In this document: piece after piece, positions 27,114 to 36,166 of the stretch | How the letters are laid out: each line of letters starts with the position of its first letter | Position numbering within the stretch: position 1 is the stretch's first letter | Assembly (NCBI RefSeq): GCF_000253255.1 | Contig: NC_015580.1 | Coordinates: 3,485,001 to 3,549,000, forward strand | From: Novosphingobium sp. PP1Y | GTDB taxonomy: Bacteria > Pseudomonadota > Alphaproteobacteria > Sphingomonadales > Sphingomonadaceae | DNA: 64,000 nt | Direction: 5' to 3' | Translations under genes and position numbers: made by a program | Notes under the pieces: model-generated | What the model was told of the DNA's origin: nothing | Databases searched by the model: none | What the model saw: the letters and a program-made list of their open reading frames with translations, nothing else

Positions 27114-27572
27114 ATGCCGAGCGACCCTGACGACATACCCTGCTGGCAACGCATCGACGCACGCCTGACGACTTCGGGCAAGCTCTCGCCCGCAGACCCT
27201 GAGCGGCTGCGCGCCCTTGGCGTGCGACATGTGATCAACCTCGCGCTACCGGATTCTCCGGGTGCGCTGACGGACGAGGCCATACTGCTGGCCGAGGCGG
27301 GCATTGCCTACAGCCACATCCCGGTCCCGTTCGACGCGCCCGGCGACGCGCATTTCACCGCGTTCAGCGATGCCATGGCCGCGGCCGGCGATGCGCCGGT
27401 CCACGTCCATTGCATCCTCAACTGGCGCGTTTCGGCCTTCATATACCGGTGGAACCGGCAAGCGCGCGGCATGAGCCCGGACAAAGCGCGCGCCCTGCTT
27501 CGCGTGCAATGGGACCCGGCGCAAAGCGACCACAAGGACGCCTCCGCCTGGGCCCGCTTCATCGGCGACTAG
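27114..27572 (+). CDS. Dual-specificity/tyrosine phosphatase-like protein with non-canonical P-loop
   Basis: A 152-residue single-domain protein. The fold follows small cysteine phosphatases: SGKLSPADPERLRALGVRHVINLAL resembles the opening of the DSP/BLH-like group, and the P-loop is VHVHCILNWRVSAF, giving H99-C100-x-x-N103-x-R105. The usual motif is H-C-x5-R with glycines; here Asn replaces Gly, a variant known in this bacterial subgroup (HC-x-x-N-x-R-x-S). The catalytic Cys and Arg are kept, so activity is plausible. It begins 97 bp from the divergent hydrolase and converges with the GGDEF gene. Confidence 0.75.
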   Translation: MPSDPDDIPCWQRIDARLTTSGKLSPADPERLRALGVRHVINLALPDSPGALTDEAILLAEAGIAYSHIPVPFDAPGDAHFTAFSDAMAAAGDAPVHVHCILNWRVSAFIYRWNRQARGMSPDKARALLRVQWDPAQSDHKDASAWARFIGD

Positions 27573-27582
27573 GGATCAGGGA

Positions 27583-28653
27583 TCAGGCCGCGACGATCTG
27601 GTTGCGGCCCTGTTCCTTGGCGGAATAGAGCGCGATGTCCGCCGCCTTGAGCGCATCGCGCGTGGTGGGATAGGCGAAGACATCGGCCACGCCGCCGGAA
27701 AAGGTGATCGTGCCGATCGGCTCATCGGTGCGCCGGTTCACGAATTTGCGACGTGCGAAGACCTCGCGCACCGAGTCGAGCTTTTCCTTGGCAGCCGTCT
27801 TGCCAAGACCGCGGAACAGCATGACGAATTCTTCGCCGCCGTGGCGCGCGACGTGGCAGTTGTCGTCGGTGATCTTGGCCAGCGTCGCCGCGACTGCCTG
27901 AAGCACGCGGTCGCCCGCATCGTGTCCATGGGTATCGTTGATCTTCTTGAAGTGATCGATGTCGCAGAAGGCCACGCTCAGAGCGTCGAGTTCCTGCTGG
28001 GCTTCACGGAAGTGGCTTTCGAGCAGACCTTCGAAGGCGCGCCGGTTGGGCAGGCCGGTCAAGTGATCGTGTTCGGCATCGCGCCGCGCCTTGGCAAGGC
28101 TCACCCGCAGCGAATCCGCCTCGCTCTCGCTGCGGCGCATTTCCTGTTCAAGATGGCGCGTGCGCTCGATCATCGCCATGGCGACGGCGGCCAGGTTGCG
28201 GATTTCCTCGCGATCATCGCCGGAATCCACCTTGTCGACCTGAGCCTGCATCTCGGTATTGTACTGCGCTGCGGTGTCGCGCGCGCTGCGGCTTGTCTCA
28301 GCGAAGCTCTCGAGGGTTCGCTCCAGCTTGTCCGAGATGCGGTTGATGGCCTCGTCGCCATTCTTGCGCTGCTCGTCGAGCCAGGCCTGATCGATCGGCA
28401 GGCCTTTCGCCCGCCGTTCAGCGACGCGGTTGGCCAGGCCGATGTCGTTGCCCGAGCAAAGGCCGAGCGCCGCGGAGAGATTGGCTTCGGAGATCTCGAG
28501 GTCGTTGCCGAGCAGAAATTCGCCGATGTCTTCCATCAACTGCTTGCGCACGAGTTCCCGCGCGGAAAGACCGCCCTCGCCTGCTTGGGACCGTTCAACG
28601 AATTTATCGGCCGACGAAGCCGATTCCGAGCGAGCGCCCGCCAGAAACCGCAT
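27583..28653 (-). CDS. Soluble GGDEF diguanylate cyclase
   Basis: About 356 residues with no membrane segment. An N-terminal helical region (about 20-190, many E, R, S and A, likely coiled coil near 145-190) precedes a GGDEF domain starting at DHLTGLPNRRAF. The active motif is GGEEF (272-276), so it can make c-di-GMP. The position of the RxxD inhibitory site is occupied by D-D-N-C (263-266), so product inhibition is probably lost. The start is uncertain: ATG at 28653 is used, but the frame extends to a TTG at 28677. It converges with the phosphatase-like gene. Confidence 0.9.
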   Translation of the reverse strand: MRFLAGARSESASSADKFVERSQAGEGGLSARELVRKQLMEDIGEFLLGNDLEISEANLSAALGLCSGNDIGLANRVAERRAKGLPIDQAWLDEQRKNGDEAINRISDKLERTLESFAETSRSARDTAAQYNTEMQAQVDKVDSGDDREEIRNLAAVAMAMIERTRHLEQEMRRSESEADSLRVSLAKARRDAEHDHLTGLPNRRAFEGLLESHFREAQQELDALSVAFCDIDHFKKINDTHGHDAGDRVLQAVAATLAKITDDNCHVARHGGEEFVMLFRGLGKTAAKEKLDSVREVFARRKFVNRRTDEPIGTITFSGGVADVFAYPTTRDALKAADIALYSAKEQGRNQIVAA

Positions 28654-28856
28654 GATACTCAACGAATTGCCCCCCAACTTGCCATCACCCCCGAACTACC
28701 ATGCACCGTCTAATTCGAACAGTTCGTTCAATTGGGCGCACTAAGTAGCAGCCCTTATATATAGAAAGAGTGAATGAAGAATTGCAATCGATTGCTTAAA
28801 CCACGCCATGAAGCGAACAAGCAGGGTTCCGCCGGGGGACTTCGCTCCCGTCGCGT

Positions 28857-29258
28857 TCAAAGGTCGGCGAAGTTCAACTCGAGGTTGACCGCATTGGGAT
28901 CGCTCAGATTGATCTGCATGAGATTGATGTGGGACAGGTCATTGACGCGATAGGCGCAGCCCAATTCGTCCAGCCGCGCACATGTCGCAGCGAAACCTTC
29001 GCAGCGCAGGGCGACGTGATGCAGCGCATTGGTCGGCTCGCCCGGCCGATAAGCGTCGTAGCGTCCCGATACGGTCCCACGGTCTATGAGGTGCACGATG
29101 GGGGCACCAGTTGCGTCGCGCATCCAGAAGCCGGCAACGCCGCTGGCGATCGCCGGATTTTCGCTGCGCGTCAGGCCGAGGACAGTCTCGTAGAACGATG
29201 CCGTCTTCTCGAGATCGTCCGTAAGAATATTGACGTGGTCGATGCCACTGACTTTCAT
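28857..29258 (-). CDS. VOC/glyoxalase-fold protein
   Basis: A 133-residue single vicinal-oxygen-chelate protein. It begins MKVSGIDHVNILTDDLEKT, the first metal-ligand strand, and has the second half motif ALHHVALRCEGF and final NAVNLELNFAD, giving the His/Glu metal ligands expected of glyoxalase I, dioxygenase and related enzymes. The ATG at 29258 has GGAGC/AGGG just upstream. It is 68 bp after purU on the same strand. The reaction cannot be inferred from the fold alone. Confidence 0.82.
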   Translation of the reverse strand: MKVSGIDHVNILTDDLEKTASFYETVLGLTRSENPAIASGVAGFWMRDATGAPIVHLIDRGTVSGRYDAYRPGEPTNALHHVALRCEGFAATCARLDELGCAYRVNDLSHINLMQINLSDPNAVNLELNFADL

Positions 29259-29326
29259 GGCCCTGCTCCGCTGGAATTCCAACCGATCATGGCCCCGCGG
29301 CCGGACCCGGACAAGAGGAGCGTCGA

Positions 29327-30187
29327 TCAGCTGCGGAAAACGACCGTGCGGCTGCCGTTGAGAAGGACCCTGTCCTCGAGATGCAGGCGCACCGCCTCCG
29401 CCAGCACCCGCCGTTCGATGTCGCGCCCCTTGCGCACCATGTCATCGGGCGTGTCGGCGTGGGTCACGGCCTCCACATCCTGGTGGATGATCGGCCCTTC
29501 GTCGAGGTCTGCTGTCACGTAATGCGCAGTTGCGCCGATCATCTTGACCCCGCGCGCGTGCGCCTGGTGATAGGGCTTGGCCCCCTTGAAGCCGGGCAGG
29601 AACGAGTGGTGGATGTTGATGCAGCGGCCGGAGAGGAACGAGGCCATTTCATCCGAGAGGATCTGCATGTAGCGCGCGAGCACCACCAGCTCGGCACGGC
29701 TTTCCTGCACCAGCGCCCGGACCTGCGCTTCCTGCTCGGCCTTGGTTTCCTTCGACACCGGCAAGTGATGGAAGGGAATGTCGCCGATCATCTGCGCCTT
29801 GATCGCATCGCGCGGATGGTTGCTGACGATGCCGACCACGTCCATCGCGATCTCGCCGATCTGCTGGCGATAGAGCAAGTCGACGAGGCAATGGTCGAAC
29901 TTGCTGACCATGAGCAGCACGCGCCGCGCCCGGTCGCGGCGCACCATCGACCAGGCCATGCCGTATTCGTGCGCGATGGCGCCGAAGCCCTCGCGGATTT
30001 CCTCACGATCGGCCGCCCCCGGATCGAAGGCGACGCGCATGAAGAACTTGTCCTCATCCAGGTCGTTGAACTGCTGCGCCTCGATGATGTTGCCGCCCAT
30101 CTGCGCGAGATAGCCGGTAACGCGGGCAACGATGCCCGGCCGATCGGCGCAGGACAGCGCAAGGATCAGGGGCTGGGCCACGCGCAC
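29327..30187 (-). CDS. purU: Formyltetrahydrofolate deformylase
   Basis: A 286-residue enzyme that hydrolyses 10-formyltetrahydrofolate to formate and tetrahydrofolate, balancing one-carbon units. An N-terminal ACT domain (LSCADRPGIVARVTGYLAQMG, residues 10-30) is followed by the formyltransferase-like catalytic domain with SNHPRDAI, the active-site region INIHHSFLPGFKGAKPYHQA and the Asp motif VTADLDEGPIIHQD. Length and order are those of PurU, not PurN or Fmt. The gene starts 5 bp after the flavoprotein gene stop, so the two are likely one transcript. Confidence 0.96.
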   Translation of the reverse strand: MRVAQPLILALSCADRPGIVARVTGYLAQMGGNIIEAQQFNDLDEDKFFMRVAFDPGAADREEIREGFGAIAHEYGMAWSMVRRDRARRVLLMVSKFDHCLVDLLYRQQIGEIAMDVVGIVSNHPRDAIKAQMIGDIPFHHLPVSKETKAEQEAQVRALVQESRAELVVLARYMQILSDEMASFLSGRCINIHHSFLPGFKGAKPYHQAHARGVKMIGATAHYVTADLDEGPIIHQDVEAVTHADTPDDMVRKGRDIERRVLAEAVRLHLEDRVLLNGSRTVVFRS

Positions 30188-30192
30188 TAACC

Positions 30193-31218
30193 TCAGGCTG
30201 CCGCGGCGCCGCGATTGGAAAGTGCTGCTTCGCTCTCGGTCATCAGCTCGGCGATGATGTCGACGACCGGCTCTTCCTTGGTGACCATGCCCACCGACTG
30301 GCCGGCCATGACCGAGCCGCTTTCCACGTCGCCGTCGATCACCGCGCGGCGCAGGGCTCCTGCCCAGAAGTGCTCGATCTCGAGCTGGGCCGCGCCCATG
30401 TCGACGACGCCTTCATCGAGCAGGCGGGCCACTTCCAGCTGCTTGGCCGTAAACTCCTCGGTGCCCTTGTTGCGCAGCGCGCGCACCGGAATGACCGGCA
30501 AGCGCGGGTCGACCTGGACGGACGCAATGGCATCGCGGGCCGAAGCACGGAAGAAAGCCTTCTTGAAAGCGGCATGAGCGATGGATTCGCTCGCACAGGC
30601 AAAGCGGGTGCCAAGCTGGACGCCGGCTGCGCCCATCTCGAGATATCCGGCAATCAGCTCGCCGCGGCCAATGCCGCCAGCGACGAAGACGAGATTTTCG
30701 GCAGCAAGGTTGGGCAGGATTTCCTGCGCCAGCACCGAAGTCGAGACCGGACCGATGTGGCCGCCCGCTTCCATGCCCTCGATCACCAGCGCATCGGCGC
30801 CCGAACGCAGCAGCTTCTTGCCCAGCGCCAGGGTCGGCGCGAAGCAGATGACCTTGGCGCCGCCCGCCTTGATCGCCTCCACGCTGCCCTTGGGCGGAAT
30901 GCCTCCGGCCAGCACGACGTGGCCGACGCCGTGCTTCTTGCAGACTTCGATCAGGTCGAAGAGCTGGGGGTGCATGGTGATCAGGTTCACGCCGAAGGGC
31001 TTCGCGGTGAGCGCCTTGGTCCCCGCGATCTCGGCATCGAGCAGCTCGGGCGTCATCGCACCGCAAGCTATCACGCCGAAACCACCGGCATTGCTGATCG
31101 CCGAAACGAGGTTGCGCTCCGACACCCAGGACATCGCGCCGCACAGGATCGCGTACTCGGTGCCGAGAAATTCACATCCCCGCGCCATCAGCGCAGAGGT
31201 CTTTGTGTAGGCGGCCAT
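30193..31218 (-). CDS. Nitronate monooxygenase / enoyl-reductase-like TIM-barrel flavoprotein
   Basis: A 341-residue FMN enzyme of the 2-nitropropane dioxygenase superfamily. Family marks are GTEYAILCGAMSWVSE (substrate loop), VSAISNAGGFGVIACG, PFGVNLITMHPQ, GADALVIEGMEAGGHIG (FMN phosphate site), VFVAGGIGRGELIAGYLEMGAAGVQLGTRF. The family includes nitronate monooxygenases, FabK-like enoyl-ACP reductases and many uncharacterised oxidoreductases. The ATG at 31218 has GGGAG upstream. It precedes purU by 5 bp; a functional link with formate/folate metabolism is not obvious. Confidence 0.87.
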   Translation of the reverse strand: MAAYTKTSALMARGCEFLGTEYAILCGAMSWVSERNLVSAISNAGGFGVIACGAMTPELLDAEIAGTKALTAKPFGVNLITMHPQLFDLIEVCKKHGVGHVVLAGGIPPKGSVEAIKAGGAKVICFAPTLALGKKLLRSGADALVIEGMEAGGHIGPVSTSVLAQEILPNLAAENLVFVAGGIGRGELIAGYLEMGAAGVQLGTRFACASESIAHAAFKKAFFRASARDAIASVQVDPRLPVIPVRALRNKGTEEFTAKQLEVARLLDEGVVDMGAAQLEIEHFWAGALRRAVIDGDVESGSVMAGQSVGMVTKEEPVVDIIAELMTESEAALSNRGAAAA

Positions 31219-31344
31219 CGATGCTCCCGTAACCCGCTTTGGAACCGGGCATGGGCCATAGGCGGACGTACCCCGGCGCACAAGCGTCGAGAACGCCTCG
31301 CCTGCGGCTATTTCGCGTATTCAGCGCCTGCAGCAGGACCGATG

Positions 31345-31372
31345 GGGCCTGTCAGGCCCGCTGCGAAGCGGG
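31345..31372 (+). repeat. Two overlapping, mutually exclusive hairpins before the acyl-CoA transferase
   Basis: GGGCCTG-T-CAGGCCC (31345-31359) and CCCGCT-GCGA-AGCGGG (31357-31372) share the bases 31357-31359, so both cannot form fully at once. The second closes on a GNRA-type GCGA loop. They end 23 bp before the first possible start codon of the next gene, in a 176-bp divergent region. Confidence 0.4.
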
Positions 31373-31394
31373 GCTGCCGACTTGATCTTGTCGC

Positions 31395-32717
31395 ATGGCG
31401 GTGCGAGCCTTGCCCGCAATGGACGTCCAGGAACTCTATCGCTCGAAGCTGATGTCCGCGCAGGACGCGGCTCGGCTTATCGTTGCCGACAGCGACGTCG
31501 CCATGGGCATGGCCGTTGCCGAACCGCCGGCACTGCTTGCCGCGATCGCACGGCACGTGGAGACCGAAGACCTGTCGGCGCTGCGCCTGTGGTACTTCCA
31601 CTCGATGACCCATGCGGCGAGCAGCGTCCTGCGGCGCGACCTGCTCGACCGGGTACGCCCGCACTGCATGTTCCTGTCCAGCGTCGAGCGCGGCCTGATG
31701 AAGAACGATCCGTCGCACTGCGACGAATTGATCGAGTTCGTGCCCACCGCCTTCAGCGCCTCGCCGCAGCTCCTGCGCGAGGATGTGACGCTCGACGCCT
31801 GCGTCACAATGGTCTCGCCGATGGGCAAGCACGGCTACTTCACCTTCGGCACGGCGAACGACTACACCTCGGTTGCCGCCCGATCTGCAAGGAAGCTGAT
31901 CGTCGAGGTCAATCCGCTCATGCCGCGCGTCTTCGGCGAATCGCCGCTGCACGTCTCGGAAATCGACGCCATCGTCGAGAACCGGTCCCCCCTGATCACC
32001 GTGAAGGATCACGCCGCAGCGCCAGAGGACGAGGCAATCGCGCAGATCGTCGCCGAAATGATCGATGACGGGGCCTGCCTGCAAATGGGCATCGGCAACC
32101 TGCCCGCCGCCGTCTGCAGCCGCCTGAGGAGCCGCCGTGACCTTGGCATCCACACGGAACTGCTCACCCCCGCACTCGCCGGGCTGATGCAGCGCGGAGC
32201 CGTCACCAACCGGCGCAAGGCCACCTTCCCGGGCCGCACCGTCTTCACGTTCGCGATGGGCGATACCGCGTTCTATGAATGGCTGGACGACAACCAGGCG
32301 ATCTACTCTCTGCCGGTCGACATCGTGAACGACCCGCGCCACATCGCCAAGAACGACAATGTCGTCTCGGTCAACGCAACGCTGCAGGTCGACCTGTCGG
32401 GCGCGTGCAATTCCGAGCACATGATGGGCCACCAGTACTCGGGATCGGGGGGGCAGCTCGATTTTGTGCGCGGCGCAAATGCCTCGAAGGGCGGTATCTC
32501 GATCATCGCCTGCCGCTCCACCGCCAAGGACGGAACGGTTAGCCGCATCGTCCCGTCCCTCGAAGGCCCGGTGACGACGCCGCGCAACGACGTCCACTGG
32601 ATCGTCACCGAATTCGGCGCGGCCAACTTGCGCGGCAAATCGCTGAGACAGCGGGCCGAAGCGATGATCGCCCTCGCCCATCCGCACTTTCGGGACGAAC
32701 TGGCAAGGTCACTCTAG
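31395..32717 (+). CDS. Acetyl-CoA hydrolase/transferase family protein (4-hydroxybutyrate CoA-transferase-like)
   Basis: A 440-residue family I CoA-transferase. Two alpha/beta halves are visible: the N-terminal DVAMGMAVAEPPALLAAIA glycine/alanine loop, MVSPMGKHGYFTFG, then LQMGIGNLPAAVC, DLGIHTELLTPALAGL (its Glu is the expected active-site residue that forms the thioester), and SGSGGQLDFVRGANASKGG near the C-terminus. These match 4-hydroxybutyrate or acetate CoA-transferases more than succinyl-CoA:acetate enzymes. The substrate is not fixed by sequence. A second ATG at 31419 (MDVQELYRSKL) is equally plausible as the start; neither has a clear ribosome site. Confidence 0.9.
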   Translation: MAVRALPAMDVQELYRSKLMSAQDAARLIVADSDVAMGMAVAEPPALLAAIARHVETEDLSALRLWYFHSMTHAASSVLRRDLLDRVRPHCMFLSSVERGLMKNDPSHCDELIEFVPTAFSASPQLLREDVTLDACVTMVSPMGKHGYFTFGTANDYTSVAARSARKLIVEVNPLMPRVFGESPLHVSEIDAIVENRSPLITVKDHAAAPEDEAIAQIVAEMIDDGACLQMGIGNLPAAVCSRLRSRRDLGIHTELLTPALAGLMQRGAVTNRRKATFPGRTVFTFAMGDTAFYEWLDDNQAIYSLPVDIVNDPRHIAKNDNVVSVNATLQVDLSGACNSEHMMGHQYSGSGGQLDFVRGANASKGGISIIACRSTAKDGTVSRIVPSLEGPVTTPRNDVHWIVTEFGAANLRGKSLRQRAEAMIALAHPHFRDELARSL

Positions 32718-32821
32718 CCATCCATGCTGCCGAGTGCGCGACGCGAGCGAGGCCGATTGAGCGCATCACGGCCACCCCGGGTCCGCGCCAGCGCGCGAAG
32801 CCGGGTCTGTCTGGCGGGAAA

Positions 32822-34081
32822 TCAGGCCGCGGCGTCGAGCCCGTAGGCGGTGTGCAGGACGCGCACGGCCAGTTCGGTTTCGTCCGAGTCGATCAGCACC
32901 GAGACCTTGATCTCGCTGGTCGAGATCGCCTGGATGTTGATGCCGCGGTCGGCCAGCGTCTTGAACATCGTCGAGGCTACGCCGGCGTGACTGCGCATGC
33001 CCACGCCCACGACGCTGATCTTCGCGACCTTGTCGTCCGCGATCAGGCGGAAGAAGCCGATCGTGTCCTTGCGTTCCTCGAGCATCGCCTGTGCGCGGGC
33101 GAGGTCCGCCTGCGGCACGGTGAAGGTCACGTCGGTCTCGCCCTTGTCCTTGGGGACGTTCTGGATGATCATGTCGACGTTGATGTTCGCTTCGGCAAGC
33201 GGCGCGAAGATCGCGGCAACGGCGCCCGGGTGATCGGGCACACGGGTCAGGGTGATCTTCGCTTCATTCTTGTCGGCGGCGATGCCGGTGATCAGCTGGC
33301 GTTCCATGTCGCTTCCTTCCAATTCCTCATCGCTGACGATCATCGTTCCGGGCAGGTCGTCGGCCGGCGGGGCGTTCTCGTCGATGAACGAGGAGAGCAC
33401 CTGGACGCGGACGTTCTCCTTCATAGCAAGGGAGACCGAACGGGTCTGCAGGACCTTCGAGCCGACCGAAGCCAGTTCGAGCATTTCCTCATAGGTGACG
33501 AGCGGCAGCTTGCGCGCCCTGGCGACGATGCGCGGATCGGTGGTGTAGACGCCGTCGACGTCGGTGTAGATATCGCAGCGGTCGGCCTTGACCGCAGCAG
33601 CCACGGCAACGGCCGAAGTGTCGGAACCGCCGCGGCCCAGCGTCGTCACGCGGCCATCGGGCGAAATGCCCTGGAAGCCCGGGAAAACCGCGATTTCGCC
33701 GCCCGCCATCGAGGCCAGCACGGCTTCGGAATCCATTTCCTCGATGCGCGCCTTGGCGTGGGCATCGTCGGTGCGGATCGGCAGCTGCCAGCCCAGCCAC
33801 GAACGGGCCTTGCAGCCCATCGACTGCAAGGTCAGCGCCAGGAGGCCGGCCGTGACCTGCTCGCCGCTGGCGACGACGACGTCATATTCGGCCGGATCGT
33901 AAAGCGCGTTGGCCTCGCGGCAGAAGTTCACGAGGCGATCGGTCTCGCCCGCCATCGCGGAAACCACCACGGCAACCTCGTGCCCGGCTTCCTGCTGGCG
34001 TTTGACGATGCCCGCCACGCGACGAATGCGCTCGGTCCCGGCCATAGAAGTGCCGCCGAATTTCATCACGATACGTGCCAA
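32822..34081 (-). CDS. lysC: Aspartokinase
   Basis: A 419-residue enzyme phosphorylating aspartate, the first step towards lysine, threonine and methionine; dapB at the right edge belongs to the same route. The kinase domain opens with LARIVMKFGGTSMAG and shows VVSAMAGETDRL, VVASGEQV, GRGGSDTSAVAVAAAVKADRC-type Asp/Lys loops and a C-terminal pair of ACT domains (from about residue 265: ITLTRVPDHPGAVAAIF, and ISVVGVGMRSHAGVASTMF), so allosteric feedback control is likely. I chose TTG at 34081 because it gives the conserved MARIVMKFGG-like start and has GGGAG upstream; the longer frame would run into ubiG. Confidence 0.96.
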   Translation of the reverse strand: MARIVMKFGGTSMAGTERIRRVAGIVKRQQEAGHEVAVVVSAMAGETDRLVNFCREANALYDPAEYDVVVASGEQVTAGLLALTLQSMGCKARSWLGWQLPIRTDDAHAKARIEEMDSEAVLASMAGGEIAVFPGFQGISPDGRVTTLGRGGSDTSAVAVAAAVKADRCDIYTDVDGVYTTDPRIVARARKLPLVTYEEMLELASVGSKVLQTRSVSLAMKENVRVQVLSSFIDENAPPADDLPGTMIVSDEELEGSDMERQLITGIAADKNEAKITLTRVPDHPGAVAAIFAPLAEANINVDMIIQNVPKDKGETDVTFTVPQADLARAQAMLEERKDTIGFFRLIADDKVAKISVVGVGMRSHAGVASTMFKTLADRGINIQAISTSEIKVSVLIDSDETELAVRVLHTAYGLDAAA

Positions 34082-34146
34082 GGTGCCGGTGCTCCCGTCA
34101 AATTGCGCGAGTAGATAAGAGTTCGGCGCGCTGTTAGGGATGGTCC

Positions 34147-34911
34147 ATGAACAATGCAACTGCCACGAGCACGGACGTGAACAAGCCTTCCGCAAGTGCC
34201 ACGATTCGCCCGGAAGAAGCCGCACATTTCGGGGCTTTGGCGGCAGAGTGGTGGGACCCGAAAGGCTCCTCCGCGATGCTGCACAAGCTCAATCCGGTGC
34301 GCCTTTCCTTTATCCGCGAGGCGATCGACCTGCATTTCGGGAGTGATTCGCACGCGCTGCGTCCACTTTCGGGAAAACGCGTGCTCGACGCCGGGTGCGG
34401 CGCGGGGCTGCTGTGCGAACCGCTCGCCCGGCTGGGCGGACAGGTCACCGGCGTCGATGCTGCGGCCGAGAACGTCGCAACCGCCAGCGCCCATGCCGCG
34501 GCCATGGGCCTTGCCATCGACTATCGTCACGGCGAACTCGGCGCGCTGGGCCTGAAGGACCATGACCTCGTCTGCTCGCTGGAAGTGATCGAGCACGTCG
34601 CCGACAAGGCGCAGTTCGTGGGCGAGCTGGCAGGAGCGCTGGCAGCGAAGGGGCTGATGATCCTCTCGTGCCCCAATCGCACACCTGCCTCGCGCCTGCT
34701 GCTGGTCGAGGCCGCCGAGCGTCTCGGCAAGGTGCCGCGCGGCACGCATGACTGGAGCCAGTTCGTCACGCCCGAAGAACTGCACGATCTGCTGGCCGCA
34801 GCCGGTCTTGTCATGGGCGAGCCGAAAGGGATTTCGTGGTCGCCGGTGAGCGGCCTGCACCTCTCTTCGGACATGTCCCTCAACTACATCGTCACCGCGC
34901 GCGCGGCCTGA
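34147..34911 (+). CDS. ubiG: Ubiquinone biosynthesis O-methyltransferase
   Basis: A 254-residue SAM-dependent methyltransferase acting twice in ubiquinone synthesis. Motif I is VLDAGCGAGLLCEPLARLGG (residues 78-97), followed by VTGVDAAAENVATA, YRHGELGAL and LVCSLEVIEHVADK, and by the late GTHDWSQFVTPEEL motif typical of UbiG. The N-terminal AAEWWDPKGSSAMLHKLNPVR is diagnostic of the family. It is divergent from lysC with only 65 bp between starts. ubiB and ubiE are also in this window but in another block. Confidence 0.96.
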   Translation: MNNATATSTDVNKPSASATIRPEEAAHFGALAAEWWDPKGSSAMLHKLNPVRLSFIREAIDLHFGSDSHALRPLSGKRVLDAGCGAGLLCEPLARLGGQVTGVDAAAENVATASAHAAAMGLAIDYRHGELGALGLKDHDLVCSLEVIEHVADKAQFVGELAGALAAKGLMILSCPNRTPASRLLLVEAAERLGKVPRGTHDWSQFVTPEELHDLLAAAGLVMGEPKGISWSPVSGLHLSSDMSLNYIVTARAA

Positions 34912-34936
34912 TCCTTCCACCCGGAACCCGAAACCG

Positions 34937-36154
34937 ATGATCGCCGGCATGATCGACATCGCCATGGCCGTGGCCGGCATCGCCGTGGCAGCCCTGCTGT
35001 TCTGGCCGCGGCTTGCCAAGGCCAAGCTGTGGCGGGCCACGGTGACGCCGCTCGCCTCGATCATCGGCAGCGGCTTCCTCATTCTCGGCCCGATCCTCAC
35101 CGATACTTTCGGCACCTGGGGCATCGTCGCCATGGCGCTGCTGTGTTTCGCCGGTTACGCCTTCGGCTCGGCGATCCGCTACAACATCGCCCGCCTCGAC
35201 GAGCCGGACCGCGACACCGATCTCGCCAATCGCGTCGAAGGGATCGCCAGCTGGGCGCTGGCCTTCGCCTACGTCATTTCGGTTGCCTATTACCTCAACC
35301 TGTTCGGCGCCTTCGCCGCGCGCATCTTCGGTGCGCCTTCGGACATCCTGGGACGCGCCATCACCACCGGCGTGTACCTGGTGATCCTGGCGGCGGGGCT
35401 GACCAAGGGCTTCTCGCTGCTCGAGCGGATGGAGCAGGTCACGGTATCGATCAAGCTGGTGGTCATCGCCGCCCTGATCGCCGCCCTCGCCGTCCATGCA
35501 GGGGTCGAATGGAACGGCCATCACCTCGAAACCAGCGGGATGAAGCTGGGCTTCATCGGCTCGGTCCAGCTGATGTTCGGCCTGATCGTGACGGTGCAGG
35601 GCTTCGAGACATCGCGCTATCTCGGCTCTCACTACTCGCCAGACGAGCGGCAGCGATCCATGCGCCTGTCGCAGTGGATCGCGACCGGCATCTACCTCGC
35701 CTATGTCGCCCTGCTCGCCGTCAGCTTCGAAAGCGGTTCGTTCACGCTGGAGGAAACCGCGATCATCGACATGATGCGCGGCGTTTCGGTCGTCCTCGGC
35801 CCGCTGCTGATCCTGGCCGCGCTCAGCGCCCAGTTCAGCGCCGCCGTGGCAGACACCAACGGATCGGGCGGCCTCGTGCGCGAACTGACGCAAGGCAAGG
35901 TCGGCGGCAAGACGACTTACCTGATCCTGGTCGGCGTCGGCCTCGCCATGACCTGGCTTGCCAATGTCTTCGAGATCATCGCCTATGCATCGCGCGCCTT
36001 CGCCTTCTATTACGCGGCGCAATCGCTGCTGGCCGCCTTGCGCGCCTGGTATGGCGGCGCCAGGGATGGCCGCGACCGGCGGGTCTTGCTGTTCGGCGCG
36101 CTGGCCGTTCTCGGTGCCGCGGCCGCGGTTTTCGGCACCTCCGCCGAAGGGTGA
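34937..36154 (+). CDS. Polytopic membrane protein, APC-permease-like, function unknown
   Basis: A 405-residue protein with about ten to eleven predicted helices (for example 6-23, 37-55, 62-80, 108-128, 145-165, 174-193, 210-230, 252-272, 290-312, 328-350, 373-393). Features such as SIIGSGFLILGPILTD, FAYVISVAYYLNLFGAFAARIFG and VTVQGFETSRYLG are reminiscent of amino-acid/polyamine/cation transporters, but the match is weak and I do not assign a substrate. It begins 25 bp after ubiG on the same strand, so it may share the transcript. It converges with the ArsC-like gene with 12 bp between. Confidence 0.7.
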   Translation: MIAGMIDIAMAVAGIAVAALLFWPRLAKAKLWRATVTPLASIIGSGFLILGPILTDTFGTWGIVAMALLCFAGYAFGSAIRYNIARLDEPDRDTDLANRVEGIASWALAFAYVISVAYYLNLFGAFAARIFGAPSDILGRAITTGVYLVILAAGLTKGFSLLERMEQVTVSIKLVVIAALIAALAVHAGVEWNGHHLETSGMKLGFIGSVQLMFGLIVTVQGFETSRYLGSHYSPDERQRSMRLSQWIATGIYLAYVALLAVSFESGSFTLEETAIIDMMRGVSVVLGPLLILAALSAQFSAAVADTNGSGGLVRELTQGKVGGKTTYLILVGVGLAMTWLANVFEIIAYASRAFAFYYAAQSLLAALRAWYGGARDGRDRRVLLFGALAVLGAAAAVFGTSAEG

Positions 36155-36166
36155 GCCGGGGCCGCC

